A stretch of 64,000 nt of DNA from Nymphaea colorata (GCF_008831285.2 NC_045143.1:22382302-22446301); one strand, 5' to 3'. Counted from the stretch's first letter, positions 37,086 through 55,591 are shown. Notes: generated from the sequence alone by a model not told the origin. Made by a program: numbers and translations.

Positions 37086-37439
37086 GTCTTCACGAAATCC
37101 CAAAGTTTTAGCCATGAGATCAAGACAAATATTTAGATTGCTTCATTCATTGATCAATACATGTAGCACAATTACTCGAATCCAGACTTCCTCAAGCATA
37201 CATTCTTCTAAAGGAAAGAGATCATCCAAGTATTACGAATCCTCATTCGAAGAATCATTTGATAATTTATCATCTCCGTCTTGTAAGATAAAAGTCTTTG
37301 GAATTATGACAGGTATTTTGGATGAACTTTGTGCCTTGTTGTTCATCATAGCAATAAAATCTAGAGGTTTCTTACCATGATTCGTCAACATGACTTTGTG
37401 TGAACTGCTTCCATCATAAAGTTGGATGCACTTGTGGAT

Positions 37440-39000
37440 GATATGGGAGTGGAGTGTCTGCAGTGATCATGGCTACTGCCGTCTTCCCGTGATCAAGAAA
37501 TAGATTCCTTAATACCTCAAGGATGCTTTCATCATCAACCTTGAGATACTTGTTGATGAAATCTTTGATAATATTTTTGAGGACAAAACAATCATCGGTG
37601 TCATGACCAGGAGCACGATGAAACTTACATAGTTTTTCTTTATTTTATCTCATCATTTTCAGAGGCTCTGACATTTCGGTAATACGACAGTTCCTTTGGC
37701 GAGGATGTACTCTAAGGATCTTCTCGCGTGACTGACTGAGAGAAGTGAACTTCTAGTCATAACTCCAGCATGGGCCAGCATGGGTGTTTGTTCCTCCCTT
37801 CTTCATTTCCTTTGGACAGCTGTGTGTTCTTCTTGTGGTTGGCTTCTTTGTCATGCTTATTATTACTACCGTTGTCTTTTTGAATGTCAGCATTTGCTAT
37901 GAAGTGTGTGGGCAACTGTGTCCTCTCTCCTTTTTTACCTTCTTCTTTATACTTCGGAGCAATGATTCCATCAAAATTGTGTTCCTCAACTCCTTCTTCT
38001 ATTGAATCTACTTGTTTAATCAACTTAGCAAAGTCTCGATTGGAGCATTGCAGACGAGGCTTTTCAAGGGTTGGGCGAGATTTTTCCAAATGAGTGACAG
38101 AGCTTGTGTTTCAAAAATGGGCTCCTTCATCTTGTTGCATTGAATTCTCCATTTTTTGGATAATTCTTGAGTCCTTTCTCATTTTTTTTTATGGAGACTG
38201 CAAACGATACTGAGGGTTGGAGCCATGAAAATATTTTGCTCAAATCTCTCGATGAACATATTAACCAATCTATCAAATTCCTTCAGTTCAACTAGGTTAA
38301 CATTTTCTTTGTACCACTGCGCGGCGATGCCTTTAAGACTTCTTGGAAAGTAGCGAAACAAGACTCTATTATTTGCCTTAATCTTGTAGCAACCATTGAT
38401 GAATGTCAAAGATGAAAGTGTGGGCAAATGTTTCCATCATATTTGACGAACTCCTTGGGAAAACCCTTCACGTCTTCATCTCCTTCAACACCAAGGTAGT
38501 AATCACTGCATGAGTATGAGTGTTTTTCTTTCCCCCTAAGTTTGAGGTTACTCATTCTTTTCTCCATTTTATGAAACTTGCGCTTAGTCGGACTTTCATC
38601 ATCACTTGATTTGACTAATTCTCGCTTTATCTTTTTCTTCTTACCCTTGATCTCTTTTACTTTCTCTTTAGAACTCTGACTGTCTGAGCTACATGTACTT
38701 CTTTGTCTTTTAACCTTTCTTGGCAGGCTTTCTCTTTCTTTTTGGCTTCTCTTCCAAACTTTCGCTTGTGAGAGGGGTAGGTGAACTGTATTCCTCTACG
38801 ATTTCTTTTCCTTCCTTTTTTTCTTCGTTATCTTTTTCTTCTTAGGAAGAAGCAATTTGGTTTTTTCCTCCTTACTTGTTGCTGAATCTGAATCTGGATG
38901 GTCTTCATCTCGATCTGTAGGAGAAAATTTATTGTTTTTTTGTTTCTTTTTTGCTTGGTCGGCTTTTCAGTTTATGGTTTGGGAGTAACCATTAGGGCCT
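37440..39000 (-). pseudogene. Element A gag
   Basis: The minus-strand core is the open segment 38427-38179, with FPRSLKGIAAQWYKENVN and VNMFIERFEQNIFMAPT, the standard retrotransposon-gag helices. Upstream is KGFPKEFVKYDGNICPH and a lysine-rich stretch. Downstream near 37560-37640 is KLCKFHRAPGHDTDDCFVLK, a CxxH-type knuckle typical of Tat gag. Frames are broken in several places. Confidence 0.7.
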
Positions 39001-39639
39001 TTTTGTTCATCTTGTTCACTCATGAATCGCTCCATGAACAACCGAAACACATGGTAGCCTTCTATCTCGATTGATGGGAAGCCAAGTGTTTCTAACATAG
39101 GTTCAGAAGATGAAGCCTCTTTCTAAGGAGCCTGCTTACCTTGTATCATGGTTTCAATCATTTTGTTGTATTTAAAGTATTCACCTTGTAAGATAGGAAA
39201 ATGAAGAGTCATTGGAAGGAAATGATGACAAAATGAATGTTCACATTGCATTAAGAGTTTTAAAAGATACATCCAAAGAAAACACTAACAAAGATGACAA
39301 CGACTGAAGATGAAATGAGGAGTACAAAGTTGGCAACAAAAACTTTTGAGAAAGGATGGATGGTAGTCGGTTGACATCCCACCACTTGGTGTATTGCTTC
39401 TTTACCACTCAGTCTGTGAACCAAATATATGATATTTGTATCTTCCACTCTTGTCGAGCCACTTCGAACAATGCCTCCCATTGAGGAGAGCTGAGGTCGA
39501 ATTCAGAGATAGACCATCTTCTGTCTCTGGGAGAATTGTCTCATGCATCTATCAATACAATAGTCAACTATGAAATAAGGGTCCAAGAGTGTGGTATGAC
39601 CATGGTAATGGTGAGTGTATCTAGGTGGATTCTGACGAC

Positions 39640-40640
39640 AATCATAATAGTCCTGAATGATCTCTTTTCCATCTAACAGCTTGATCAAACGATGGTATTG
39701 TTTCAAAAACTATCAATAATCCATCAGTGTTTCTGAATAGACTAGATTGCGGTCTTGCGTGCTTGAGGAACCACAATTGTAAAGTATATGTACATCCTTC
39801 TATGAAGTTGGCATCTCTAATGGTGAAGCGGGTGAGTCCACGGTAAAGGAAAGCCGAAGCTGTCATTGCTATTGACAAGTGTTGGATCCCGCTATATCCC
39901 CATATCTGAAAAAGTTAGGTGATATGAACATCTAGGAGGTCAGTTCTATTGGTGAAAAGGGTCACTCCCACTGTGCAAAGCATCATACAATGTTTAACTC
40001 TTCCTATGGTTTTTCGAGATATGGTGGAAGCTTCAACATAGGCTCCAACTTTTTAAGGTTGATGCTTTGACTTTCATAGTTTTCTACTAGAGCTAAGTTT
40101 TTCGTTCAGTAAAGTGAGCTATAAGGTCATCTGCATTAATCTTAGTTGGGTTCATGAGGAATTGTTTCTCCAATGGATCATTTGGGTCACAAGTTGGATG
40201 AGAATGTCTAGTATTTCGGTAAATTCATCTAATAATACTATCATTTCTTTCCATAGAAACCAAAAAGAGGAGGTCATTGGGTTCCATCGCTTGGCAATTG
40301 CATGCACCAAATTCCCATCCATTGATTGCATTCCTCTGGTTGCTACTATCTTTAGTACACATTCTTCAAAGTAGGAAGGAAACATCCGAGAGAAGGTGGG
40401 ATGTCAAGACCGATAGCATTTGGAAGCCAAAGGTTTAGACTCAAAAGAGATATAAGTAGACAGTTCGGGTCCATCCTCAAAGAAGATGTGATCATAAGGG
40501 AAGGTAACACTACGTTGGAAAGAATATATCTTAAGTGATGACTCTGAAGGGTAGAGATTAAATTAGTAGAAAAGATTGACTAGGTTGACAAAGACGGCAT
40601 GAACTAGAGGTATATAATGAGGTTGTAAATCATTACATAA
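39640..40640 (-). pseudogene. Plant-mobile-domain / DUF7745-like ORF upstream of gag in element A
   Basis: Minus-strand frame with few breaks. From 5': FPYDHIFFEDGPELSTYIS, one stop, then the open segment 40385-40152 with NLVHAIAKRWNPMTSSFW and LDEFTEILDIL; after a frameshift comes SIAMTASAFLYRGLTRF and GCTYTLQLWFLKHARPQ. The pattern L-x-A-(L/I)-x-x-R/Y-W-x-P-x-T-x-x-F followed by a GC-x-x-x-LQ-x-W block is that of the plant mobile domain and related DUF7745, which occur in plant genes and in some Tat/Ogre-like elements. Its role in the element is unknown. The assignment is from memory of the patterns. Confidence 0.5.
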
Positions 40641-41362
40641 GGTTTTATGCACATCAACATTCTCTATACTTCTATCATGTGCAATAATTTTGGAGAAAAA
40701 GAGGTATATGGACCTAATTAAGATAATTTCATGTCACGATAATCCAATGGCAAGTTATGCTTATATACTTTAGCCAAATGGCTTAATACTAGCATAGATG
40801 TTTCTTTAGGCAACTAAGGGTAAGGTTTATCCCCTTTTTCTTAGACACTCATCAATATATTATAAATTACTACTCATGGTACTAATGAGGGGCTTTCCCG
40901 CCCAAGGTGTGGTCTAGTTGTAAGGCTTAGTCTTGTGCTACTGCCTAAGACCAAGCCCGAAAACATGATGATCGAGACAAATAGATGTAGGAAGCTTTTG
41001 AAATATGAGCAAACATGCAAAATTGGTTATCTCTATTGCAATGTTTCCTAAGATTATTATTAAAATAAGTAAAAGAGAAAGCATCGTTTTCAACCAAGCC
41101 TTAAACTGAGGAGAGTTGTATTTGATCCTAGATCTAAATGAATATGGTTAATCCTACATCTAGGTGAACATAATCGATCCTCCTCAATTAGAAAATATGC
41201 AAGAAAGAAAACACAATCACCAAGCAATGAAATGCCGATGGGGTCAAGACCAAAGAAGGGGACATGTTTTATCATCAACAATATATGAAATGTTTAAGTT
41301 AGTAGAAATGCATCAATGATAATCATAGCCAAACAATGACGGGTCTCATCATGGTTGCCATC

Positions 41363-44300
41363 TATTCGCATCCCCAAAAAATCTTTTGGTTTTTTGAGTG
41401 CTTCAAAAAAATGAGGTTTGCTTTGAAATGAAAGAGAAAGTGACTCACCTGTCGGTACAAGGATTGGCCGATCTCAGTGCATTTACCGAGGGCAACCAAT
41501 TCAAGGGCTATGCTTATTCTTGAAACATTTCGTTTTGACTTAAATATCTTTTTCATTCTAAATGCGATGTTGTGTTTGAGAAAATGTTGAAATTTTGATA
41601 TTTTAAACTTTTGAGAAAGTTCTTAAAGAATCCCTTAAGATTGTGAAACATTTTTATTTAAAAGTTTTTGAATTGAGAGATCTTTACAAATATCATTTAG
41701 AAACCTTTGAATATCACTTTTGGAAATCACTTTGGTGTGCTCTTAAGACTTTAAGTAGGTTTGAGGTTTTGCTCTAATTAGGTTACTATCTAGTTAGAGA
41801 GATCTATCTTATCTTGCTTAAATTCGTTTAGGGAGGTGTTTATGATCATAAGTGATGTTAAAAGTAAATGTGGATGTATGAATGCATTGATCCTACATAA
41901 ATAGAATAAAATCATTCATCATTCATCCATACCATAACACTCATCTAAAAGCATTCGTACCATCACATTCATCTAAGTTTCTCATTCTTATAATTGTCAA
42001 AAGTACTTTTATGAAAAGAGAAAAGTTTTTGAAAATGGAATGGGGTTGAAGACTATCAAACATTATTCTAATATTGGGTCATTACTTGAGTTTTGGTATT
42101 AGTGAAATCGGCAAGTGAGAAGTTAAAACTTTAGATCTTTGGAAAAAAATATCCAAAAGAATGGAAAAGATGAAATACTCTCATAGAAAGAAAGAGGGAG
42201 AGAAAGAGATTTTAAAGATCACTAAATAAAATATTTAAAAAGAGAATGAGATACGTATCTTTATATATATTTTATATGTATACACATACATGTATATATG
42301 TAAATATATACATATATGTGCACATATGTATATGAAAATTGGTGAAAAGCAAGAGTTAACTCAAATGGAGAGGGAAAATAAAATCTTAAAAGAGAGAGAG
42401 AGAGAGAGAGAGAGACGGATTTTAGAGAAAAGAGAGAGAGAAATATATATATATATATATTGTTTGTAAAAGAAGACATTTAATTTGAAGAGAGAAACAA
42501 AGGATTCTAAAGAGGGAAAATAAAACAGATGTATATATGCATTCATGTGTATATGAAAATTCGTAAAATAATACTTGGAACCATAGAGAAAGAAGGATAA
42601 GGAAACATCATCATGTGTACATGTACGTATATAACATGTATATATGTGTACATCTTCACACGAATGGAAATCAATAAATAAATTAAAAATATCTGACTTC
42701 GATTTTTATGCGGGCCGGAGAGGAACTTGGGCTCATGCAAGAGCCTAAGCTAAGTCTCCAAGGCTTCATTAGAGAGGGTTCTCGCTTTCGAAAATCTTTT
42801 GAGAAGCATTGATTTCAAATATTTTATATATTAGCATAAAACATTATTATTTTATTTGTCACAAGGAAATATATTTCTTCCACCATTAGGTATGAAAGAA
42901 AATCAAGTAACACAATAAGACACTCATTAGGGTTCTTAATCGGGTGATTAAGAAGAAAACTAAATTAAGAATGACATGAAGATGCATTTTTGACATGTAC
43001 ATATTCGTGAATGGCTTTTTCAGGTTGCACAAACCCCAACCTCAAAATCAACATAATAATATATAAGAATTCCAACCCAAACGCTCATTCTCACCATTCA
43101 TTCACATATAAATAGAAAAAATCAATCAACTATGCATGAATAATATTTCAAAACAAAGCAACATTCAAGAAAAGAGAGAACATGTTTCAATCTTAAAGTG
43201 AAAACTTATTTCTTCTTCTCATGCTTCCGGTGCACTCAAGAATAGCTTATTGACTCCGAAGAGAAGATTTGAGAGCTATTTTATATGGATATAGGGAGAT
43301 GAAAAAGGGAGAAAGTGAAGAAAATAAATTGAGTGGGATATTGATTACATACCTCTAATGAGAATGATTTAAAAGATGAATATCTTACTTCGGACGATCC
43401 TAGGGTTGCTTTGGGTGAAGCTCCATGGTGATGAAGATATGCCTCCAAGAGATTTTCGTGTGCTTCCTTGAAGAGTTGGATCTTAAAGAAGTTTGCTCCC
43501 AAGGTTGGAGAAGAAGAAAGTGGACAAAAAAAAGAAAACGAGAGAAATTGAGAAAGAGAGCTAAGGGAAAATTCTAAGTCTTCAAGTAAGAATGCACTAG
43601 AAGTTTCTCAATGGTTACTCATGATCAAGGGAAAAAATTGTGGTGGTATTATAAAGAGTTTTAGAGTCAAAACTCAAAATTTGAATTTTTTTTTAATTTA
43701 ACAATATTTTCATGCGAATTTAAAATAATTTTGATTTTTTTTTTAAATATGTTTTGACTAAGTGGAATGGCCATTAGCCTTACAAATACTCCTTTGGGGT
43801 GTGGTCAGGGCAAATGCCCACACAAAAAGCTCAAAACCTCCCCCCCCCAAGGTCGGTTTTTGCATGAAAATGGGGCCTGCACGCGCGCCTAGAGCGACGC
43901 GCTGTTGCTCGTGGCAGCGATGCGCGTAACGCAATCACACGTAATGCAATTGCATGTCGTGCGATGCATGATTCATATATATGTATATATATATATATAA
44001 TTACAAAATAAATATGAAAAAAATGGATAAATAAATAAATAAAAGGGACTGTTCATATAAAAAGCCTGAGACCATTTTTTTATTTAAAATGTGTATAAAA
44101 CTGGTTTTTGTTACAAATGGGTGGCCGACTTTTTTTTGAGTGACTCCGGACTCGTTTTAAATCCGTATTGAGTTTAATTGGTTGCCAACGTACTCTAATG
44201 AGTGGTTTAGGCTTCAAAACACATTTTTGGCATGAGAGCGTGATATATACTCAAAAGGAGTGTCCGTGCATGTGTGTGTGGTGCTCGACAGCATCAAAGT

Positions 44301-44575
44301 TTGTCGTTTTGATCTCGGCTTTAGATTTTTAGTTTGAAATTCTTGATTTGGATCTAGACTTGTATTTTGGATCTAATTTGGATCAGATAATTGGGTTTTG
44401 GATTTGAATCTTGCGTCTAAAGTTGGGTTTTTAATTTGAATTTTGTGTTTGGGTATGAACAGGGGTTTAGAGATTCATTGTGGATCAAATAGTCACGAAC
44501 TTGTTTTGAGTCTAGGATTTGGCTTAGGGTGTAAAAATAAAATACAATTTTTGGGAAAAATTTGGGGTGATAACA
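41363..44575 (-). mobile_element. 5' LTR of element A (3213 bp)
   Basis: On the coding strand it starts TGTTATCACCCC at 44575 and ends GGGGATGCGAATA at 41363. It is colinear with the left LTR, with many substitutions and small indels, notably a shortened CpG island at 43880-43975. Microsatellites lie at 42280-42460. Confidence 0.85.
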
Positions 44576-44995
44576 TCAAGGCGACTCATCCTAAGTTGCT
44601 CCCCCATCCAAGGCGTCTCAGCCTAACCAATTACTTGCTCAACGAGTTTTAAATCAGACTCCACCAAGGCAGGCTATTCAGCTCATCAGTTGCCCTTTGC
44701 TTGAGTTGATTCCAGCCACAACATTCAACACAACTCAGTACCCTGTTCTACGCTGTTTTGGACAGCAATCCAAGTTCAAGTTTGTCTCAAGATTTTAATC
44801 AAATCAGATTGGTAATCTCTCTAACTTGCATGAAGATTAGTTATATTGACAAGCATGTATATTTTTTTCCAAAAAGAATGAGGATCGGACCTCATTTAGT
44901 AGGTACAAAGTGGGTGGCTGCTAACAGCGGCAGAACAATTCAACAATGGTCTGCTTTGCAGCAGCCTTGGTGATGGTCGACGTCTCTTCCTACCA

Positions 44996-47470
44996 TGTTA
45001 AAAACTAGGGTTTAAATACCCTTGGTTTTTAACATTCTAACGCCCAAATCAGTGGGTTCCATTTTTTGTTTTTCAATTAAATCCAGCAACTTGATTCTCA
45101 CTCTACCAAATGTTGGTGATTCGTCACCATGGTGAAGATCCTAACCAGTCTTATGGTTTGAGGTCTTTGCCAAGCCATTTAACTCAAGAATGGCATCTCT
45201 CTTTTTCTGCCTCAAAACAGCAACCTTCATGCATGATTTTGATCTTTCTAATCTATACAATTTGTGGCATGCTTCTAAGTATTACCTTGCTAGAAATGAT
45301 GGGCATTCCATGCATGCCTCTTCATGTAAATGACGAATGAAGATGGCAAGTGAATCGTAGGTTTGGGCTGGGATTTCTTCTACTTTAACAAGCTAATAAT
45401 AATGTCTAGCTGAGTCAATACAGACAATGTACATGTTAATGCATACATGCATGCATTCCCATGATCGTCCAAACCTATTTGAGCCAAGTTCTGTTTTTTT
45501 TTAAAAAAAAATCAGGAAATGATGTTTTCAAAATCTGATTTGAAAAAGTCTTATTTGCGCAATATTGGAGGAACAAAACCACAGCTTGGGCAAGAATGCC
45601 ATCCTTTCATCTATGTATTTGAATGAATGAATGCAAAGAAAGAGAGAGAGGAATGAAGCTTGGATATTCTCTTGAATGTATGCTAGATTGAATCTCGCAA
45701 TACGACTCCATCAAGAATTGGATCTACTCAATCCATGAGCATGGTCCATCTTATAATGGAGCAAATCAATCCGAATGGGCTCATTTTAAACATATCTCAT
45801 TTTAGAAATTTCAGAAATATCTATGATTTTGAAAATCAAGTATTAACTAGTTCATCTAGTTGAGTTTCAAAAAAAGCTCCTAGATCCAAAACGAGTGTTT
45901 TGGTCAAATCCAAAATCCCTAGAGAAATCTGCTTCTCATAAAAAAACTCTTGGAAAACAAATCCCCAAGATTTCCCCCATTTTCAAATCAATTATATCAA
46001 AACCAAGCTATTTTCAAGTCAAAACTATTCTTACAAAAATGCTAACCTAGAGAAATTCTAAATTTTTTCCTAAACCCAATTCCAAGAATTCTCAAATATT
46101 AGGTTGTTGATGTAAACAAAAACAAGTTGAGATCAACTTGTCCAAACCAATCTCATTTTTAAAACTAAAAGCCATTTCTCCATCGTAAAGTAATACACAA
46201 AATTTCCTCACCCAAAGATAAGTTTTTCTCAAAGCTCCAAAAATCCCCAAACAATGAGTCATGATCAATCAAGCTCATCTTCAACAAAGTTTTAAGCTCA
46301 CTTTGGCATCCCATTTATAAAATCAAATTTTCCAAAATTCAAGCCCACGGACATTAACTCCAAAAGCTATTCTTGATATTAAGAACATGCTTGGAGGACG
46401 TCCTGCATTTCTACCTCTAAGGTGGACCAAATGATATCCAAGTTAAATTATGCATGGAGAGGAATCGAATGAAGAAAGAACAAACATATAGTTTATTTCG
46501 TGCATGCATACACACTCACCTCACCAATGCACCCACTCGCTTCTGCAAAATCTAAGTGAGTCAAGTTGGAGTCACTACCGTGACCAAGTCATATTGCGAT
46601 GGAAACTTGAGCACCTCACTTATTTCATAAAGAAAACACAAAATTTTCAAAAAGGATTGGAAAAACGTATATTTTCAAATTCAATGTCTAATCCATTATT
46701 CGATTATGGAGAAAAACAAACTAATTTTTTGGACCAAATCCAGCAAATTTCCATGATCTTGGTCCAAAATAAAATTTTTGAAAACTTTTCAATACTTCCA
46801 AAAATCAAGTTCAAAATCTCAAAATATTGATCAATTTCCTGCCATTTCAAACTTAGATATTTCAACTCCAAGATCTAAATTCAATTTTCTAAACCCAAAA
46901 TTTGGTTTCAAAATCAAGTTCTAACTCCAAGAATTTCCAAGATCTAGTCTCAATCTCTAATTTTCAATATCCAACTCAATATTTCAATTTCAAAAATCCT
47001 ATCCCAATTCTTCAAAAATCCATTTTCAATATCCAAATTCAATCCAAAAATTCAATTTCAATTTCAATACCAATTCCATTTGAAATGTAATTTCAAATCC
47101 TAATTTCATTAAAAAATGCAATTTTCTATCTAAGATCAAAATTCTCAGTTTCTCAAACTCCAATTTTTGGATCAAATCAAGGATCAATTACTACAATCCG
47201 AGATTAATCCAAAGATCCCCACAGATTTTCAATCCCCAATTTCCAAAATTCTGAAATATTCTCAATATTGTTCAAAATGAATATCAAAATAAAAAATCCA
47301 ATCTCTGCACATGCATATAGGAAAAGTAGGTTTTCAAAGCTTGAGAAAATCTAGACTTTAGATCAATTATCCCTATGTGACAAAAACGGTTCATCCCCGT
47401 CCCGATGGGCATTTCACTTTCTCCTAAAATCTATTTTTCAACAAAACTCAAAATTTTGTTGCTTCACGCA
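44996..47470 (+). mobile_element. LTR-like block in copia copy 2
   Basis: Colinear with 24187-26768. It starts TGTTAAAAACTAGGG and ends in CGATGGGCATTTCAC and the adjoining bases, where element B is inserted. Confidence 0.45.
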
Positions 47471-49223
<1,753 letters not shown>

Positions 49224-52200
49224 GATAGCAACCATGATGGGACCCATCATCGTTTGACTATAATTATAATTGATGCATTTCCACAAACTTGAACATCTCA
49301 TATATTGCCGATGATAAAGCATGTTCCCTTCTTTAGCCTTGACCCCATCGGCATTTCATTACATTTCTTGATGATTATGTTTTCTCTCTTGCATATAAGA
49401 TTAATTAAAGAGAATCAATCATGTTCACCTAGGTCTAGTATCAAATACAACCCTCCTCAATTTAAGGCTTGATTGAAGACAATGTTTGTTCTTCTTATTT
49501 TAATCATCATCTTAGGCAACATTGCATTAGAGATAACTGATTTTACATGCTTGCTTATATTTCAAAAATTTTCAATACCTATTTGTTTCGGTCATCATGT
49601 TGTCGGGCTTGGTCTTAGGCGGTAGCTCAAGACTAAGCCTTGCAACTAGACCACACCTTGGGCAAGAAAACTCCCTCATTAGTACCATGTGTGGTAACTT
49701 GTGGTATATTAACAAATGTCCAAGAAGAAGTGAATAAAACTCTACCCTTAGTTACCTATTGAAAGAGTCTATGCTTGTACTAAGCCTCTTGGCTAAGGTA
49801 TATTGGCATATCTTATATGAAATAATCATAATCAAACCAAACTCAATCAGGGTCCTATGCTCCTTGTCCAAATATATGCATGATAAAGGTGACTTTTGAA
49901 AATGCTGGATGTTTATCATTGTATAATATTGCATATGTGTCTTCCATACAATTTTTGATCAATTTAATAATTTTATACTTCATCTTTCTCATTTAAATCA
50001 TTGTATTTTTCGATTATCTCTATATAATCTTCAACACGACCACACCATAAGCTCATGTTTTAACCTTACTATCTAAATGACATTGATTTTTCAAAAACTG
50101 TCAATCAGTAAATCCGTTTTTCAGAATTACTTCAAGATATTCATTTTATCATACTTTGTCAATCCCTCATTTATTCATTGGTCCAACCTCATATTCTTAA
50201 ACATGATAGCCAGTTATTGGCTCAATTACCAACTTTGCTTGACTTACGTCATACATTCTTTTGCCCTCATTTTACTCAAATAATTTTCTAGCTTCAATAA
50301 CTATGGTGTGTCTTTCCTCATATTTTACTATTTCCATAATTTTATTGGATCATCAATTATTCTTTGGCAATTTTTTTTTAGTTGTTTCGAAATCTACATT
50401 TTCTTATACATTGTCAATCTCTTATTTATTTGTCTGACCTCATATTCTTGAACATGATGATCAGTTATTGGCTCAATTACTAACTTTGATTAACTCATGT
50501 CATACATATTTTGTTTTTTTGCCTCAACACACATATCTTTCTCCATGTTTTATTGGGTTATCATTTATTCTAAATTGAATATCAATCTTTGCGTTACTCA
50601 AGTATACTCGATTTTCAATCATCGGACATGTGATTTTAACATATTGGATCTATATGCATCAAGCTTCATGCATTTATTTACTTGAAGTCTAATCCTTTCA
50701 AAGTTATTGATTCTTTACAAGTGATAAATTGCTCACAATTTTCTCTATTTTCCTACATTATCAACTTGATATCTCGATATGAAAAGCACTATTTACCGAT
50801 CATATTTATACAATAAATTTCTGTCCTACAAGCTTTGTCCCAATTGTTTGTCAAAAATTCTTTTAAATCTAAGCTCAGACACATGATACTACCTTTCACC
50901 CTCACATTTCAATTTTCTTTATATAATTTTGTCCATGCATTCATTTTATTGAGGCAATTTCCATTATTTTCTTCACCTCAATATCAGTTTGTGATCACCT
51001 TTTTTCTCTCATTTATATTCAATCAAATAATTTTTTACCTTCAATACCTATAGAGTGTTTTTCTTCCTATTTTACTACTTCCATTATTTCATTGAGTCAT
51101 CATTTATTCCAAGTTGATTACCAATCTTTGCTTTGCTCCAATATATTCTATTTTCAATCATCAAACATTTAATTTTGACTTATTCATTCACCCCTATTAA
51201 GTTTATATCTTCCCGAATCAAACCTCATATATGTATACCCTGCTTGAGATTTAATCCTTTCAAAATTAAGATGTTCTATTTTCCTATATTATCAACTTGA
51301 TATCTCGCTATGAGATTCACCATCTAACGATCATGTTCTCATTTTCTTTCCTATAAGCTTTGTCTCAATTTTTTGTCATTAAAGACAAACAGAAATTCTT
51401 TCAAACCAAAGGTCATATTACCTTGCACCCTCATTTTCCTATTAGCGGAAAATATATTAGTTTCCTTTATATAATTTTGTCTGCACCTTCTTTTCATTGG
51501 GGCATTTTCTAGTATTTTCACTTCAATCAAGGTATCAAACTTCTATCTTATACCCAATACACTCGTGCATTCTGTTTTGAATCAGATCATATCCATTATC
51601 AATCATGCCAATTGCTAATGCTGGGCCATTTTTTTTAATTATGAATATTTCGAGGCATTTCTAAATTACTTTTGCGACACATTTTTTTTTTACAATCATC
51701 ATTGTCCTTAAAAAAAAGGAATCATATTCCAATCAAATCGATTCAGCTGCTAAGCTAAAGATTTGATCAAGCATAATTCGGCCGCTAGGTTTGGAGCATT
51801 CTAAAGCTATCTCAACCTGGTCGCGATGAAGGGAATCTTATGAAGCAAGCGCAACTTGGTTGTTTGGTCAAGGGTTTTTCGAAGCAAGCGCAACTTGGCT
51901 GTTTGGTCAAGGGTTTTTCAAAGCAAGCTCAACCCAAACACTAGTTTGGAGAATTTTATTTAATAAGTTCAAAATCCAGCCTTTGGTGAAAACAAAAACT
52001 TCACCATAGAGCACTCAAGGTGATAAGAAGTCTTCTTGTCATAACCAATGTTGGAGTAATAGGGTTTCATTCCTTGTTTCAACAAAGGTATTCGAGGTGA
52101 TGAGAGTTCTTTCCCAGCATTGGCACTTGTTATCGAACAACCTATTTAGAAAAGGGGTAAAACCTGAAATTATGGACAAAAGAGCAACCCACGCAGGTAA

Positions 52201-52550
52201 AGGAGTTAAACCTGTAATGCAAGCAAAAGCAACCTATGCAAGTAAAGGGGGTTAAACCTGTAATACTAGCCAAAGCAACCCACACAGGTAATGGGTTAAA
52301 CTTGCGATGCAAGTCAAGGTAACCCATTCAGGGGTGTTAAACATGAATTCGATATCGGCAAACTCGCATAGGTAAGGGGTTAAACCTGCAACGTAAGCTC
52401 AAACAACCCATTTAGATAAGAGTTAAAACCTAAAATGTCGTTCCGACATTTTGTATCTTTTTAGCCAAAATTTTCATCACTCAAAATTTGGGGTGCTTAT
52501 CTTTGCCACTAAGCAAGGCAAATGTCGGCTTAGTAGCAAAGAGGGGCTTC
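49224..52550 (+). other. Interior of element B, non-coding with internal repeats
   Basis: The first about 750 bp are homologous to the leader of element A. From 50050 to 51640 a degenerate repeat of several hundred bp recurs (for example TCAGTTATTGGCTCAATTAC at about 50461, and a TCATTTATTC-x-AATTGA(T/A)TA-x-CAATCTTTGC block). At 51849-51925 a unit of about 38-40 bp (GCAAGCGCAACTTGG with TTTGGTCAAGGGTTTTTC) is repeated. At 52141-52440 the element A-type tandem repeat occurs. No open frame of interest. Confidence 0.6.
52141..52440 (+). repeat. 3' tandem repeat of element B
   Basis: About five copies of a 50-60 bp unit containing GCAACCCACGCAGGTAAAGG and GTTAAACCTGTAATGCAAG. It is the counterpart of 34640-34853 in element A. 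Confidence 0.75.
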
Positions 52551-55030
<2,480 letters not shown>

Positions 55031-55591
55031 AACGCATGGTTTTCCTTCAACCACGCACAAGTCGGTAGGAGGACAAGAGAGGGTGGGAACAATATCACCA
55101 AGCTTCTCTATATGTGACTCTACTAATAAGATTTATTAAAATAAAGAAACTACAATATACATGAAAAAAAGTTGCTATCTCAATAGAGTTCTAAGATAGT
55201 CCATAAATATGGTCTTCATGATGAAAATGAATTAATAGGAACAATATACAAATATAAAACTCAATGCATACATATAAAAGAAGCCTTTTGGGAGCCAATT
55301 CTGCTCTCATTTGCTTACATATTTGTGCTTAATGATAGGCAGCAGGAGACAAAGGAAGATATACTTTTACTCCCATTGACATCAAACTTAGAAATGTTTC
55401 ATCATGCCTCTATTAGTAGAGATGGCAAGCCAATAAGTGCAGCCAATAGGCCTTGTATGATGGGAAGAGAGACAAAAGGAAGGGGTAGAAGAGAAGCTAT
55501 AAACAAAAAAAGGATTGTGGTCAAAAGTAAATGGGCATTGGGTGAGAGGGATTTCCATGTATGTGAGAAAGGAGGGAGAAAGAACTCTATG

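Larger units (their letters stand above)
31347..44575 (-). mobile_element. Element A: 13.2-kb Tat/Ogre-like Ty3/gypsy retrotransposon
   Basis: Inserted in copia copy 2 with a 5-bp target duplication TCAAG (31342-31346 and 44576-44580); copy 1 has the uninterrupted site near 23775. LTRs are 31347-34549 and 41363-44575. Coding is on the minus strand, so the 5' LTR is the right one. Order from the 5' LTR: plant-mobile-domain-like frame, gag, protease, reverse transcriptase, then a tandem repeat and the 3' LTR. RNase H breaks off and integrase is absent, so it could not move alone. The polypurine tract AAAGAGGGGC lies at about 34552-34561 and the primer-site region begins TGGCAACC at about 41360. 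Long LTRs and the gag and RT motifs fit the Tat lineage. Confidence 0.85.
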
